This document shows, one piece after another, positions 1-8,146 of a stretch of 64,000 bases of DNA; the stretch's first letter is position 1; every line of letters starts with the position of its first letter. The notes under the pieces were generated by a model. It did not search any database and had not been told where the DNA came from. It worked only from the letters and a program-made list of their open reading frames with translations. Both the position numbers and the translations under genes were made by a program. Location: the NCBI GenBank assembly GCA_963822905.1, contig CAWGJF010000001.1, positions 744,001 to 808,000 of the forward strand. Direction: 5' to 3'. The DNA is from CAWGJF01 sp963822905 (GTDB lineage: Bacteria > Bacteroidota > Ignavibacteria > Ignavibacteriales > Ignavibacteriaceae).

Positions 1-219
1 GGATATATCGGTAACTTATCTCAGACCCTGGATTCAAGAGAAGAATACCTGTCAGCTTCTATTTCCAATAACACTGCATCAATTTCTCATATATTCGATG
101 CAGATATGGCAATGGAACAGTTGAACGCAACAAAAGGTCAAATCGGTTCACAGGTTGGAACACTTATGTTGGGACAACTTAATTCAGCACCACAAGGCGT
201 TCTTCAGTTATTCAGATAA
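1..219 (+). CDS. fliC: Flagellin, C-terminal part (5' end outside window)
   Basis: The first 72 codons read in frame 1 to a TAA at 217-219 and form a typical flagellin C-terminal (D0) helix, with hydrophobic heptads and an ending in VLQLFR. This helix packs inside the filament core and carries the polymerisation surface. The gene starts before the window, so length and start cannot be judged. A strong terminator follows 22 bases after the stop, and the FliS chaperone and FliD cap genes come next, which is the usual order around flagellin. The gene symbol is given by family; the genome could hold several flagellins. Confidence 0.88.
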   Translation, partial: GYIGNLSQTLDSREEYLSASISNNTASISHIFDADMAMEQLNATKGQIGSQVGTLMLGQLNSAPQGVLQLFR

Positions 220-241
220 AATTAGTCAGTGGAAATAAATA

Positions 242-268
242 CCCCTCCGCACAGCGGAGGGGTTTTTT
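242..268 (+). terminator. Rho-independent terminator after flagellin
   Basis: A perfect 9-bp GC-rich stem (242-250 paired with 254-262) with a three-base loop is followed by six T's (263-268). It ends only 8 bases before the fliS start codon, so no separate promoter fits between them and fliS-fliD probably depends on read-through. Confidence 0.92.
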
Positions 269-276
269 AAAACCCT

Positions 277-621
277 ATGGATAAAAAAATGTATCAAACT
301 TCTGTAAACCAAAGAAATAAATTGAATCCGTATTTAACTAACCAGATTTTACAATCTTCTCCTGAACAACTTTTTATTAAAATTTATGATTATGCTATTG
401 TTCATGCAGAAAAAAAAGAAATGGTTAAAACGAACAATGCAATCCAGGAACTTATTTCTTTATTAAACTTCCAGGATGAAAGTTATCGTGATCTCTCGGC
501 AAATCTGATGAACCTTTATCATTATTGTCAGGAGCAGGCAAGGAAACAGAATTTTGATATTGTTAAAAACATTCTCTCAGAACTGAGAGAAAGTTGGATT
601 ACAGTTATAAACTCAAAGTGA
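277..621 (+). CDS. fliS: FliS, flagellin export chaperone
   Basis: The 114-residue product has the length and all-helical pattern of FliS, which binds the disordered C-terminal helix of flagellin in the cytoplasm, prevents premature polymerisation and delivers it to the export gate. Near the N-terminus are the NPYL and SPEQL motifs, followed by KIYDYAI, as in the family. It could start at 277 (MDKKMYQ) or at the internal ATG at 289. It sits between the flagellin terminator and fliD, with 7 bases before fliD. Confidence 0.9.
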   Translation: MDKKMYQTSVNQRNKLNPYLTNQILQSSPEQLFIKIYDYAIVHAEKKEMVKTNNAIQELISLLNFQDESYRDLSANLMNLYHYCQEQARKQNFDIVKNILSELRESWITVINSK

Positions 622-628
622 TAAAACG

Positions 629-2389
629 ATGTCATACGATTATTTAACAACTTCCGGAATAAATTCGCTAATAAATTCTTATATAAATAACGAAGTTTAT
701 AATAAAGTAACTCCGCTTGATACAAGAAAAACTAAATATACCAGTCTGTCATCAATCTACTCGCAACTTCTTTCTAAAATAGACACGTTTAAGAGTGGTT
801 TGTCAAATTTAAAAGCTACAGGAAATTCGTCTCCTTTTGCTGCAAAAAAAGCAGAATCAACAAATACAAATGCCATAACTGCCTCTGCTGCCACTGGTGC
901 ACAAGCAGGATCATATTCGCTCAGGGTTAATCAACTGGCAAAAAGTGATTTGTTGGTCTCATTAGACAAAGTTTCAGAAGGATTTTCTTCAATTACAACT
1001 CCAGGCACGTATTCATTTGAAATTAAAACAGGTGATGGCGAAGGAGGACAATTTACAAGTAATGTTTTTGTGACCCTGGATTCATCCGATTTTACATCTG
1101 GACAAATTTCTTTTGAAGATCTTTCGTCAAAAATATCCAGTGCTATAAATAAAGATAAAGCTGTAATAGAGTCGAACCAGATGACCGGCAGCAGTGCATC
1201 TTCAGGTTCATTTACAATAAATGTTGATGGAGATGAAACAACAATAAATTATGAAGCAGGCACATATGAAGATACGATTGATAGCATTGTGTCGCAGCTT
1301 GAAGATGTTGATGGTGTACAGGCAGAAAAAGTAGTTGACGGTTCAAATGTTCAGTTAAAACTAACAGTAACAGATTCATCAAAGTACATTTCCATAAACG
1401 GGGATACAGGCAGTTTGGTTTCCGAATTGGGGATTGGGGTTGATAAGGAAAAAGGTGCTTCGGGTCTTGTTACTGCCTCTTCATTTTCTCCGGCAAGTGG
1501 TCTAACGCAAATATCTTTAACTGCTAAAAACACGGGAAGCGGTTTTAGTATTGAAAATATTTCTGATTTATCGGGGGGGCTACTTCAGGAATTCGGATTA
1601 AATATTGGTAGTAACAGACCGGGTTTTGTTCAAAATGAAAGCGGTACAGATACTGCGGGATTTGTTTATCTGTACTCACAATTAAATTCTAAACTTGAAT
1701 TTAACGGTCTGAACATAGAGAGAAACTCAAATAGTGTTTCAGACCTGGTATCGGGGGTAACACTCAATCTAAAATCAGTGATGGTACCGGAAGATTCGGA
1801 TGTCGAAGTTCATGTTTCAAATGATACGGAAGCAATAAAAGCTAAACTTGATGATTTCATTAAATCTTTTAATGACATCTATACTTACATAAGAACCAAC
1901 TCGACATCCTCTGATGGTAACAGGGGAGCACTGATTGGTGATTCTTCAGCAAGTGCACTGAATAATTTGCTTAGTTCTGTTGCTTATACTTCTGTAAGCG
2001 GATTGAGCGGCAGTGCAGTAAGCTCGCTTACACGTTTGGGGATAACATTCAATATCAATTCAGGTCTTTCAATTTCAGATTCGTCTCAATTGGAAGATCT
2101 GATTTCTGATAATGTTGAAGATGTTGAACAATTATTTAACTCTGAAAGCGGAATAGCCAATACATTATATGACAGGTTAAAACCTTACACAGGAGCAACC
2201 GGATATCTAACAAGGCTAAAGTCAAATGTTGATGATAATATAAATTACATTAATGATTCTATAACAAATGTTAAAAGTAAAATTGATAAAGATGCTGAAA
2301 GATTAAGAAACCAATATATTCAATTACAAAGCCAGTTAGCTGATTTATTAATGTCGCAGGGAACTTTTGATAATTCGTTATACCAATAA
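629..2389 (+). CDS. fliD: FliD, filament cap protein (HAP2)
   Basis: The 586-residue product has FliD N- and C-terminal domains: an N-terminal segment beginning SYDYLTTSGINSL, a Ser/Thr/Gly-rich beta-domain middle typical of surface-exposed D2/D3, and a C-terminal coiled coil. FliD forms the cap that inserts flagellin at the filament tip. It lies in the fliS-fliD-fliT-like order known from many bacteria and is 3 bases from the next gene. The variable centre is somewhat longer than in E. coli FliD (about 468 residues). Confidence 0.93.
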   Translation: MSYDYLTTSGINSLINSYINNEVYNKVTPLDTRKTKYTSLSSIYSQLLSKIDTFKSGLSNLKATGNSSPFAAKKAESTNTNAITASAATGAQAGSYSLRVNQLAKSDLLVSLDKVSEGFSSITTPGTYSFEIKTGDGEGGQFTSNVFVTLDSSDFTSGQISFEDLSSKISSAINKDKAVIESNQMTGSSASSGSFTINVDGDETTINYEAGTYEDTIDSIVSQLEDVDGVQAEKVVDGSNVQLKLTVTDSSKYISINGDTGSLVSELGIGVDKEKGASGLVTASSFSPASGLTQISLTAKNTGSGFSIENISDLSGGLLQEFGLNIGSNRPGFVQNESGTDTAGFVYLYSQLNSKLEFNGLNIERNSNSVSDLVSGVTLNLKSVMVPEDSDVEVHVSNDTEAIKAKLDDFIKSFNDIYTYIRTNSTSSDGNRGALIGDSSASALNNLLSSVAYTSVSGLSGSAVSSLTRLGITFNINSGLSISDSSQLEDLISDNVEDVEQLFNSESGIANTLYDRLKPYTGATGYLTRLKSNVDDNINYINDSITNVKSKIDKDAERLRNQYIQLQSQLADLLMSQGTFDNSLYQ

Positions 2390-2392
2390 AAT

Positions 2393-2722
2393 ATGTCTCA
2401 AAAATCAGAATATGATTACATGAAGGAAATCGAAAAACTTCTTTCAGACGTTTTGGCGGATTTATCAAATCTTACTGAAGATAATTTTGAGAAAGTATTT
2501 GAAGCTGCAAAGGAGAAGATGAAGAATGCGGATAAATTAAAAAATGAGTTTTTAAGCAAATTTGAGGGTTCTCAAAAAATATTAAAAATTTCAGAACTGA
2601 CTAAACTAATTTCTGAAAAATTCGATAATGTTGTAAAAGAATGGCAAAGTAAGGTTAATAAGGCAAAAAGCGATCTGGAGCAAATTCAAAACCAGAAGAA
2701 AATTCTAATATATAACAGGTGA
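2393..2722 (+). CDS. Small helical protein, probable FliT-like chaperone
   Basis: This 109-residue, highly charged, all-helical protein follows fliD by 3 bases, where FliT (the FliD export chaperone) usually lies. It ends in a basic helix (KKILIYNR) that resembles the FliT/FlgN C-terminal pattern with a Lys pair and a Tyr. Similarity is otherwise weak, so the assignment rests on size, helix content and position. It is followed 4 bases later by flgM. It could instead be an unrelated small coiled-coil protein. Confidence 0.5.
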   Translation: MSQKSEYDYMKEIEKLLSDVLADLSNLTEDNFEKVFEAAKEKMKNADKLKNEFLSKFEGSQKILKISELTKLISEKFDNVVKEWQSKVNKAKSDLEQIQNQKKILIYNR

Positions 2723-2726
2723 TGAA

Positions 2727-2972
2727 ATGGAAATTAGTGGAATAACGCCAAAAGCATATCAAACTGATGATAAAGTAAAATCGCAGACAAATAAATCTCA
2801 GGAATCTGTAAAAAAGGATAAAATTGAAATATCTGAAGAGGCAAAAGCCTTGCAAAATGATTCCACAGATAAAAAGTTAACTGAAATCAGGGAAAAAATT
2901 GCCAGCGGATTTTATGATTCAGAACAGGTTTTGAATAAAGTAGCAGAGTCCATACTGAAAGAGATCAGCTAG
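2727..2972 (+). CDS. flgM: FlgM, anti-sigma-28 factor
   Basis: The 81-residue product has the FlgM layout: a disordered, Lys/Gln/Ser-rich N-terminal half, then DKIEISEEAKAL, then a helical half (REKIASGFYDSEQVLNKVAE) that holds the sigma-28 binding surface. FlgM keeps FliA inactive until the hook is complete and is then exported. FliA is encoded at 48928 in the same window. The stop codon lies in the left arm of a long inverted repeat. Confidence 0.85.
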   Translation: MEISGITPKAYQTDDKVKSQTNKSQESVKKDKIEISEEAKALQNDSTDKKLTEIREKIASGFYDSEQVLNKVAESILKEIS

Positions 2973-3011
2973 TAGGGCAGCAGTTAATAAGCTGATCTCT
3001 TCCTTCCTTTA
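2959..3011 (+). terminator. Probable terminator after flgM
   Basis: A perfect 12-bp inverted repeat (2959-2970 with 2990-3001) encloses the flgM stop codon and is followed by a pyrimidine-rich TCCTTCCTTT rather than a pure T run. The loop is 19 bases. It probably ends the fliS-flgM unit before the kinase operon, though the weak U tract leaves some doubt. Confidence 0.6.
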
Positions 3012-3074
3012 CTTCATAAATTGAGTTTATTGTTTTATATTAAACTAAAACTTTTTAATCACTGCTAAATAATT

Positions 3075-3785
3075 ATGGATAGCAGTACAAGTAAAAATAT
3101 ACTAAACAATAAGCTTCAGATACTTGGAAAATTATCTGCCAGCCTCATACACGAAATCCGGAATCCTCTTTCAGTAATAAAGCTTAATCTTGATTATCTG
3201 TCAATGATTGACGAAAAATTGTCTGATGAAGTTGCAGAAAGTATTTCGGCTTGTTCTGAAGCCACACAAAGACTTCTTTTTTTAGTTGAGAATTTTTCAG
3301 ATTTTTCAAAAAAACATAATCTCGACACTGAGATATGCTCCATTAATGAAGTAACAAAACTCGCCGTAAATATAATGCAGGTTAATGCAACACGTATAAA
3401 TATGTATATTGATACCGAATTGCAGTCTGACCTTCCTTCCGTTTATTTCCAAAAGGATAAGCTGCTTCAGGTTTTCTTAAATCTTATCAGTAATGCCATA
3501 GAAGCTGAAAACAAAAAAGACACTATATTTGTAAGAACTTACCTGGATGAAACAAAAAAAGGGGATAAAATATTCTGGGAAGTTGAAGACAACGGGAAAG
3601 GAATAAAAGATACTCAACGTGAAAAAATATTCCAGGATTTTTATACCAGCAAAAAACGCGGCACTGGTTTAGGACTGAGTGTTTGTAGAAACCTACTTAA
3701 AGAATTTAATGCCGAAATAAATTTTAAAAGCAGGCCCGGTTTGGGAACTAAATTTTTTATCCAATTTAATCCTAACAATAAATAG
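3075..3785 (+). CDS. NtrB/FlrB-like sensor histidine kinase, soluble
   Basis: The 236-residue product is a bare transmitter: a HisKA dimerisation helix with the H-box SLIHEIRNPLSVI (phosphorylated His about residue 26), an N-box LNLISNAIEA, the DNGKGI G1 box and GTGLGLS G2 box of HATPase_c. There is no membrane segment and almost no sensor domain, so its input must come from a partner protein, perhaps the export gate or the MS-ring. It lies 3 bases before an NtrC-type regulator. In flagellar clusters this pair corresponds to FlrB/FlrC, FleS/FleR or FlgS/FlgR. Confidence 0.88.
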   Translation: MDSSTSKNILNNKLQILGKLSASLIHEIRNPLSVIKLNLDYLSMIDEKLSDEVAESISACSEATQRLLFLVENFSDFSKKHNLDTEICSINEVTKLAVNIMQVNATRINMYIDTELQSDLPSVYFQKDKLLQVFLNLISNAIEAENKKDTIFVRTYLDETKKGDKIFWEVEDNGKGIKDTQREKIFQDFYTSKKRGTGLGLSVCRNLLKEFNAEINFKSRPGLGTKFFIQFNPNNK

Positions 3786-3788
3786 ATT

Positions 3789-5195
3789 ATGAAAAACAAA
3801 ATTTTGATTATTGACGATGATGAGTTGGTTTGTAAAACACTACAGCGTGTTTTGGTAAAACTCGATTACCAGATTGATATTTGCCTGGAAGGTGAGAAAG
3901 CAGTAGATAAAGTAAAAGAGTTTGATCCTGATTTGATATTATTGGATATCTACCTCACAACAGTTAATGGACTTGAATTATTGAATATTTTTCAGAAAAA
4001 TTTTTTTGAAACCCCGGTGATAATGATTACAGGTTATTCCGATGTTACAATCGCAGTTAAAGCAATGAAATCCGGTGCTTATGATTTCCTGTTAAAACCA
4101 ATAGACATAGACCAGTTGAAAATAATTATCGAAAAAGCATTATCAAATATTAATCTTAAAAAGGAGGTTGATAAGCTTCATGCTATTGTAAGAGATGATT
4201 TGTTGACAAGGGATTTCTTCGGGAAAAGCGGGAAAATTAATAAAATTCTTTCTGCAGTAGAAAAGCTGGCAAAGAGTTCTGATACTACTATTTTAATTGA
4301 GGGAGAAAGTGGTACAGGGAAAGAAATGGTAGCAAAATATATCCATCAAAATAGCCCACGAAATAACGGTCCGTTTATCCAGATAAATTGTTCTGCAATT
4401 CCAAGAGAGCTTGCAGAGAGTGAATTGTTCGGTCATGAAAAAGGAGCTTTTACAGGAGCACAGCAGAAAACAAAACTCGGTAAGTTTGAACTTGCTTCAA
4501 AGGGAACAATTCTGCTTGATGAAATTGGTGAACTGTCTGCTGAAATGCAGTCAAAACTTTTACGTGTTTTACAGGAAAAGAAGTTTTACAGAGTTGGCGG
4601 GGAAAAAGAAGTTGAAGTAGAAGTAAGAGTTCTTGCGGCTACAAATAAAAATCTTGAGGACGAAGTTAAAAAAGGGAACTTCAGGCAAGATCTATTTTAC
4701 AGGTTAAATGTTGGTAATATTACAATCCCACCGCTAAGAGAAAGAAAAGAAGACATATCAATTCTTGCTTATGCATTTTTAAATGAATTCGCTCAAAAGT
4801 TCGATAAAAAAATTAAAAGAATTGAGCCTGCGGCTCTCGAACTATTAGAGAATTATTCCTGGAAAGGAAATATCAGGGAATTAAGAAATGTGATGGAACG
4901 GGTTACATTATTATTAGAAGAAGATGAACTTAAAGAAAAGCATTTTCAGTTTATTCTTCCAGCAGGAATAATTGAATCTGCGGTAATGGATGAAGATTTT
5001 GTCCTAAAAATTCCAACCAAAGGTATTAAAATAGATCATGTTTTACGTAAGCTGATTGAAGATACGTTGAAGATTACAAACGGTAACCAGGTAAAAGCTG
5101 CAAAAGTTTTGGGATTATCCAGATCAAAATTAAGATACAGGATGGAACAACTGGGAATAGAAGTAACCAGGAAAGTCCAGCCTTCTTCATCATAG
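3789..5195 (+). CDS. Sigma-54-dependent response regulator (FlrC/FleR-like)
   Basis: The 468-residue protein has three domains in NtrC order. The N-terminal receiver has an IIDDDE acidic pocket and phospho-acceptor Asp at about residue 53. The central AAA+ domain has Walker A GESGTGKE, the sigma-54 contact loop GAFTGA at residues 219-224 and Walker B LLDEIGEL. A C-terminal Fis-type helix-turn-helix follows, around NQVKAAKVLGLSRSKL. It should be phosphorylated by the kinase just upstream and then activate sigma-54 promoters of flagellar and chemotaxis genes; six candidate sites are marked in this window. Its binding site is unknown. Confidence 0.92.
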   Translation: MKNKILIIDDDELVCKTLQRVLVKLDYQIDICLEGEKAVDKVKEFDPDLILLDIYLTTVNGLELLNIFQKNFFETPVIMITGYSDVTIAVKAMKSGAYDFLLKPIDIDQLKIIIEKALSNINLKKEVDKLHAIVRDDLLTRDFFGKSGKINKILSAVEKLAKSSDTTILIEGESGTGKEMVAKYIHQNSPRNNGPFIQINCSAIPRELAESELFGHEKGAFTGAQQKTKLGKFELASKGTILLDEIGELSAEMQSKLLRVLQEKKFYRVGGEKEVEVEVRVLAATNKNLEDEVKKGNFRQDLFYRLNVGNITIPPLRERKEDISILAYAFLNEFAQKFDKKIKRIEPAALELLENYSWKGNIRELRNVMERVTLLLEEDELKEKHFQFILPAGIIESAVMDEDFVLKIPTKGIKIDHVLRKLIEDTLKITNGNQVKAAKVLGLSRSKLRYRMEQLGIEVTRKVQPSSS

Positions 5196-5484
5196 TTATG
5201 GAGAATTGCAAAGGAAAACTTTTGTAACATTTTTTTATATGGATTTTTTCACTTCCGAACTATAGAAACAATCACTAAAAAAGAATGCATCTCTAAATTT
5301 AGCATCCTGTTATTATATACATCCGGAAAGTGTTTATCATACCTAATTATTTTAAGAACTGATTTTTCATACCACTTTTTACATTAAAAGCAGTTTTGTT
5401 GCTGTAAACAAATATTCTGTGTATTCGATTATAAAATCAGAATCAGGATCTAAAATAATAAGATTTTATCGAAGGGTGCCTCTT

Positions 5485-5630
5485 ATGAAAAACAGGGGCT
5501 ATATTCAAATTTTATTTTTAGCTCCTATTACTTTTGTGATAAGTTTATAGGGTGTTGGTTATCCTCGAAACCTGATCCGGTAGAAATTCAAATTGATACG
5601 AAGATAATGTTGAATTATTCTGAAATATAA
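5485..5630 (+). pseudogene. Remnant of a small lipoprotein gene (frameshifted)
   Basis: An ATG at 5485 opens a signal-peptide-like stretch (MKNRGYIQILFLAP, then ITFVISL) that stops at 5548-5550. Shifting the frame at 5550 continues it as GCWLSSKPDPVEIQ and on to a stop at 5628-5630, so the joined sequence has a lipobox-like L-x-G-C. One lost or gained base would explain the break. It is short and could be chance. The rest of 5196-5645 shows no gene. Confidence 0.35.
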
Positions 5631-5645
5631 AGGGGGGGAAATAAA

Positions 5646-5966
5646 ATGGTAAATTTTTATTTTGATGAAGACCTGTTGATAATGACTATAGCGCTGGAAG
5701 GTAAACTAACTATAGAAAGCCTGGAGGAATTGAAAAATTCTTTTGCTAATGCCTTGGATAAAGCTTCAAAAATAGTTTTAGAACATTCAAAAGCTGATGA
5801 GTTTGATTTCTCCTATCTTCAACTTCTTTTGTCTGTTATTTTAACAACAAATCAGCTCAACAAAAAACTTTCAATAGTTAAGGGTAACCCGGAAGAATTT
5901 AAGAAGATAGTTACTAACCCGGGCTTTGATGAAATAAGTCCTTTTACTGAAATTTTTCTTAATTAA
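5646..5966 (+). CDS. STAS-domain protein
   Basis: The 106-residue product fits a single STAS (anti-sigma antagonist-like) fold: alternating strands and helices, with the segment KADEFDFSYLQLLLSVILTT matching the helix that normally follows the regulatory serine. The position usually holding Ser (DSSGL in SpoIIAA) reads FDFSYL here. It has a strong purine-rich ribosome site (AGGGGGGGAAA) just before the ATG. It lies upstream of cheW and a decayed CheY, so a role as a partner in receptor signalling is possible, but no target is visible. Confidence 0.6.
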   Translation: MVNFYFDEDLLIMTIALEGKLTIESLEELKNSFANALDKASKIVLEHSKADEFDFSYLQLLLSVILTTNQLNKKLSIVKGNPEEFKKIVTNPGFDEISPFTEIFLN

Positions 5967-5977
5967 AATTAAAGATC

Positions 5978-6165
5978 TTGAAAATTATAAAAATTATTAT
6001 GACTGTTGATAATAAAATCAGTATCAGCAAATGGTTGAATTCATTTTATGCAAAGGAAGTTTTTATGTAATTGAAGCTTTTGATGGAAAGGTTGCTATCT
6101 CCTGAATGAGCAGAACTTCTATTAAAATGTCTAGAATCTCAAAAATAATGCCTCAACTAAAATAG
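5978..6165 (+). pseudogene. Decayed CheY-like receiver gene
   Basis: Reading from TTG 5978 (or ATG 5999) gives KIIKIIMTVDNKISISKW, then LNSFYAKEVF, which matches strand 1 and helix 1 of a CheY receiver (MTVDDS type). A frame change near 6062 continues as YVIEAFDGKVAIS, matching strand 2 and helix 2, before a TGA at 6103. Downstream, RISKIMPQLK resembles the strand-3 region in which DINMPQLNG normally carries the phospho-Asp; the Asp is not recognisable here. The gene is broken by a frameshift and stops and the rest has eroded. The 480-bp gap 5967-6446 holds this remnant and the cheW promoter. Confidence 0.5.
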
Positions 6166-6263
6166 TTTAAACTAATATAGTTTTACCTCTTGAAAATATT
6201 ATCTCAATTGTCTTAAATGAATCTTACTAACTTTTCAATTATTTAAATTTACTGCTGCATAAT

Positions 6264-6284
6264 TATAGCCATTGTGTTAATATT
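6264..6284 (+). promoter_or_regulatory. Conserved upstream island of the cheW promoter
   Basis: This 21-bp block differs at one base from 16981-17001 and lies the same 120 bases before the -24 element as its twin does before the second receptor gene. Position and conservation fit an activator-binding site for a sigma-54 enhancer protein such as the FlrC-like regulator. The binding protein is inferred. Confidence 0.45.
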
Positions 6285-6383
6285 CTGCTCTATTGAAATT
6301 GCACCTGATTCCCACCTCAAAAAAAACACTTCAAAATTCAACATAATTAGCTTAAGATATTGCAAACTTATGCGATAATAGTC

Positions 6384-6399
6384 TGGAACACTAGTTGGT
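6384..6399 (+). promoter_or_regulatory. Sigma-54 (-24/-12) promoter of cheW
   Basis: TGGAACACTAGTTGGT matches the consensus TGGCACRNNNNTTGCW at most positions, with GG and G twelve bases apart. The predicted start near 6410 leaves a 37-base leader before cheW. The surrounding 140 bases are homologous, without gaps, to the promoter at 17101. Confidence 0.6.
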
Positions 6400-6446
6400 T
6401 TAATACCAGGCACTGTTTTTACAAAAACAACAAATCGGGGTTTTAA

Positions 6447-6935
6447 ATGGCAAATAATGAAGAAACAAAAAAAGAGAATAAAGAACTTCTTCAGCTTGTG
6501 AGCTTTAAGATAGGAGATGAAGAGTTCGGAGTAGATATCCTGAGTGTACAGGAGATAAACCGGATGTCGCAGATAACAAAAGTTCCTAACACATCTGACT
6601 TTATCGAAGGGGTAATAAATTTAAGAGGAAGAGTAATCCCGGTAATGGATTTAAGAGTAAAACTTGGGATGCCTAGAAAAGAACACGGAAAAAATACGAG
6701 AATAGTTGTAGTAGAACTTAAAGGACAGACAATAGGGTTTATAGTGGATGAAGTAAGTGAAGTATTAAGAATATCAAAAGATATAACAGAAGCACCTCCC
6801 GAAATGGTTGGAGGAATAGAAAGTGATTATATAACATCAATTGGCAAGCTCGAAGACAGGTTATTGATACTTCTTGATCTAGATAAAATAGTTACCACAT
6901 CAGAATTGGGTAAGCTGAAAAAAGTTGCAGCTTAA
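6447..6935 (+). CDS. cheW: CheW, receptor-kinase coupling protein
   Basis: The 162-residue product is a single CheW domain: the start ELLQLVSFKIGDEEFGVDI and then NLRGRVIPVMDLR, IVVVELKGQTIGFIVDEVSEV and a C-terminal LDLDKI are all family hallmarks. It links chemoreceptors to CheA in the signalling array. It is transcribed from its own probable sigma-54 promoter, 10 kb before cheA. The following gene starts 22 bases downstream. Its codon use is poor in T, like the receptor signalling modules in this window. Confidence 0.95.
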   Translation: MANNEETKKENKELLQLVSFKIGDEEFGVDILSVQEINRMSQITKVPNTSDFIEGVINLRGRVIPVMDLRVKLGMPRKEHGKNTRIVVVELKGQTIGFIVDEVSEVLRISKDITEAPPEMVGGIESDYITSIGKLEDRLLILLDLDKIVTTSELGKLKKVAA

Positions 6936-6957
6936 CATAATTATCAAAAGGCGAAAA

Positions 6958-7644
6958 ATGAAAATAATAAAACTGGTTGTAGTTTCCGTTATAATATTAT
7001 TTCAAATGAATACATTTGGACAAGAGATTAATGTAGGATCTGATTTTGTTAACAGGTATGTATGGAGGGGATTAGATATTGCAAATTCTCCGAGTATACA
7101 ACCTTCAGTTAGCATTTCTGAATACGGTATTGAAGTTGGGTTCTGGGGTGCATACACTTTAACAAGTGATGTATCTGCTTCTGATGAAATTGATAGTTGG
7201 ATTGCATATAATTTAAAACCTTCCTTTGGCGAATTCACTTTCTTGATAACCGATTATTATTTCCCGAATGCCGGACTTAAACTCGGTAATTTTAAAAATG
7301 GAGAAGGTGCACACACCCTCGAAGGTGGTGTTTCCTATTCAGGACCTTTCTCCGCTTTAGTTGCATACAACTTTTATAACGATCCCGGCAAAAATATTTA
7401 TTTAGAAATCGGGTATCCATTACAATTCGATGATATTGCTATAGATTTTTTCCTGGGTACAACACCTGGCAGTAGTAAAAATCCTGAGTATTATGGTACT
7501 GATAATTTCTCGGTGATTAATACCGGGGTTAAAGTTTCAAAAGAAATAAAAATTACAGATAACTACTCGCTGCCTGTCTTTTCATCCTTAATAGTTAACC
7601 CAAAGCTTTCAATAGCGTATTTAATTTTTGGAATAAGTCTATAA
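6958..7644 (+). CDS. Secreted beta-barrel-like protein, TorF-type putative porin
   Basis: From the ATG at 6958 the 228-residue product has a clear signal peptide (MKIIKLVVVSVIILF, then QMNTFGQ), followed by SDFVNRYVWRGLDIANSPSI, the opening pattern of the TorF/Gcw_chp family of small outer-membrane barrels, and many alternating amphipathic strands. An upstream in-frame ATG at 6925 would overlap cheW and destroy the signal peptide, so 6958 is preferred; it is preceded by AAAGGCG. Why a porin-like gene sits between cheW and a receptor is unclear; it may supply a ligand or be a chance neighbour. Confidence 0.65.
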   Translation: MKIIKLVVVSVIILFQMNTFGQEINVGSDFVNRYVWRGLDIANSPSIQPSVSISEYGIEVGFWGAYTLTSDVSASDEIDSWIAYNLKPSFGEFTFLITDYYFPNAGLKLGNFKNGEGAHTLEGGVSYSGPFSALVAYNFYNDPGKNIYLEIGYPLQFDDIAIDFFLGTTPGSSKNPEYYGTDNFSVINTGVKVSKEIKITDNYSLPVFSSLIVNPKLSIAYLIFGISL

Positions 7645-7666
7645 CAATAAAACTTGAGGAATAATA

Positions 7667-8146
7667 ATGAACTGGTTTAATAATCTCAAACTCAAATATA
7701 AATTCGGAATAGTGCTGATATTGTTTGCTGTTGGTCTTGCATTATTTGCAATCAATTCTTTTCAAACGATAAAAGTGCTTGAAATAAATGGAGATATGTA
7801 TAAGGAAATTGTTAATGGTAAAGATTTAATTGCCGATATTCTTCCACCTCCGGATTATATAGTTGAATCACATCTTGTCTGTTTCCAGATGCTCAACGAA
7901 TATGACCAGGCAACCCTCAACGAGTTATTTGCAAAAGCGAAACAACAAAGTGAAGAATTTGAAACCAGGCAGAAATTCTGGCGTACGGAATTGAAAAACG
8001 GTCAGCTAAAAGATGACATGGTAACTAATTCCTATAAACCTGCTGTAGAATATTATAACATACGGGATTCGAAATTTATACCTTTGATTAAAAGTGGTAA
8101 AAGAAAAGAAGCACAGGAACTGCTGCTTAACTACAATGAAAGATAA
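7667..8146 (+). CDS. Chemoreceptor (MCP 1), N-terminal part before a frameshift
   Basis: This 159-codon frame encodes a transmembrane helix (about residues 11-31) and a mostly helical periplasmic sensor (YKEIVNGKDLIADILPPPDY). It runs into a stop at 8144-8146. The next frame, open from ATG 8136, continues the same domain: removing one base near 8132-8134 (AACTACAATG) joins ELLLN to TMKDKFEEHRKYID without a gap. It is therefore the front half of one receptor gene spanning 7667-9866 (about 732 residues when restored). The break may be a real mutation or a sequence error; it is not in a homopolymer. Confidence 0.8.
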   Translation: MNWFNNLKLKYKFGIVLILFAVGLALFAINSFQTIKVLEINGDMYKEIVNGKDLIADILPPPDYIVESHLVCFQMLNEYDQATLNELFAKAKQQSEEFETRQKFWRTELKNGQLKDDMVTNSYKPAVEYYNIRDSKFIPLIKSGKRKEAQELLLNYNER

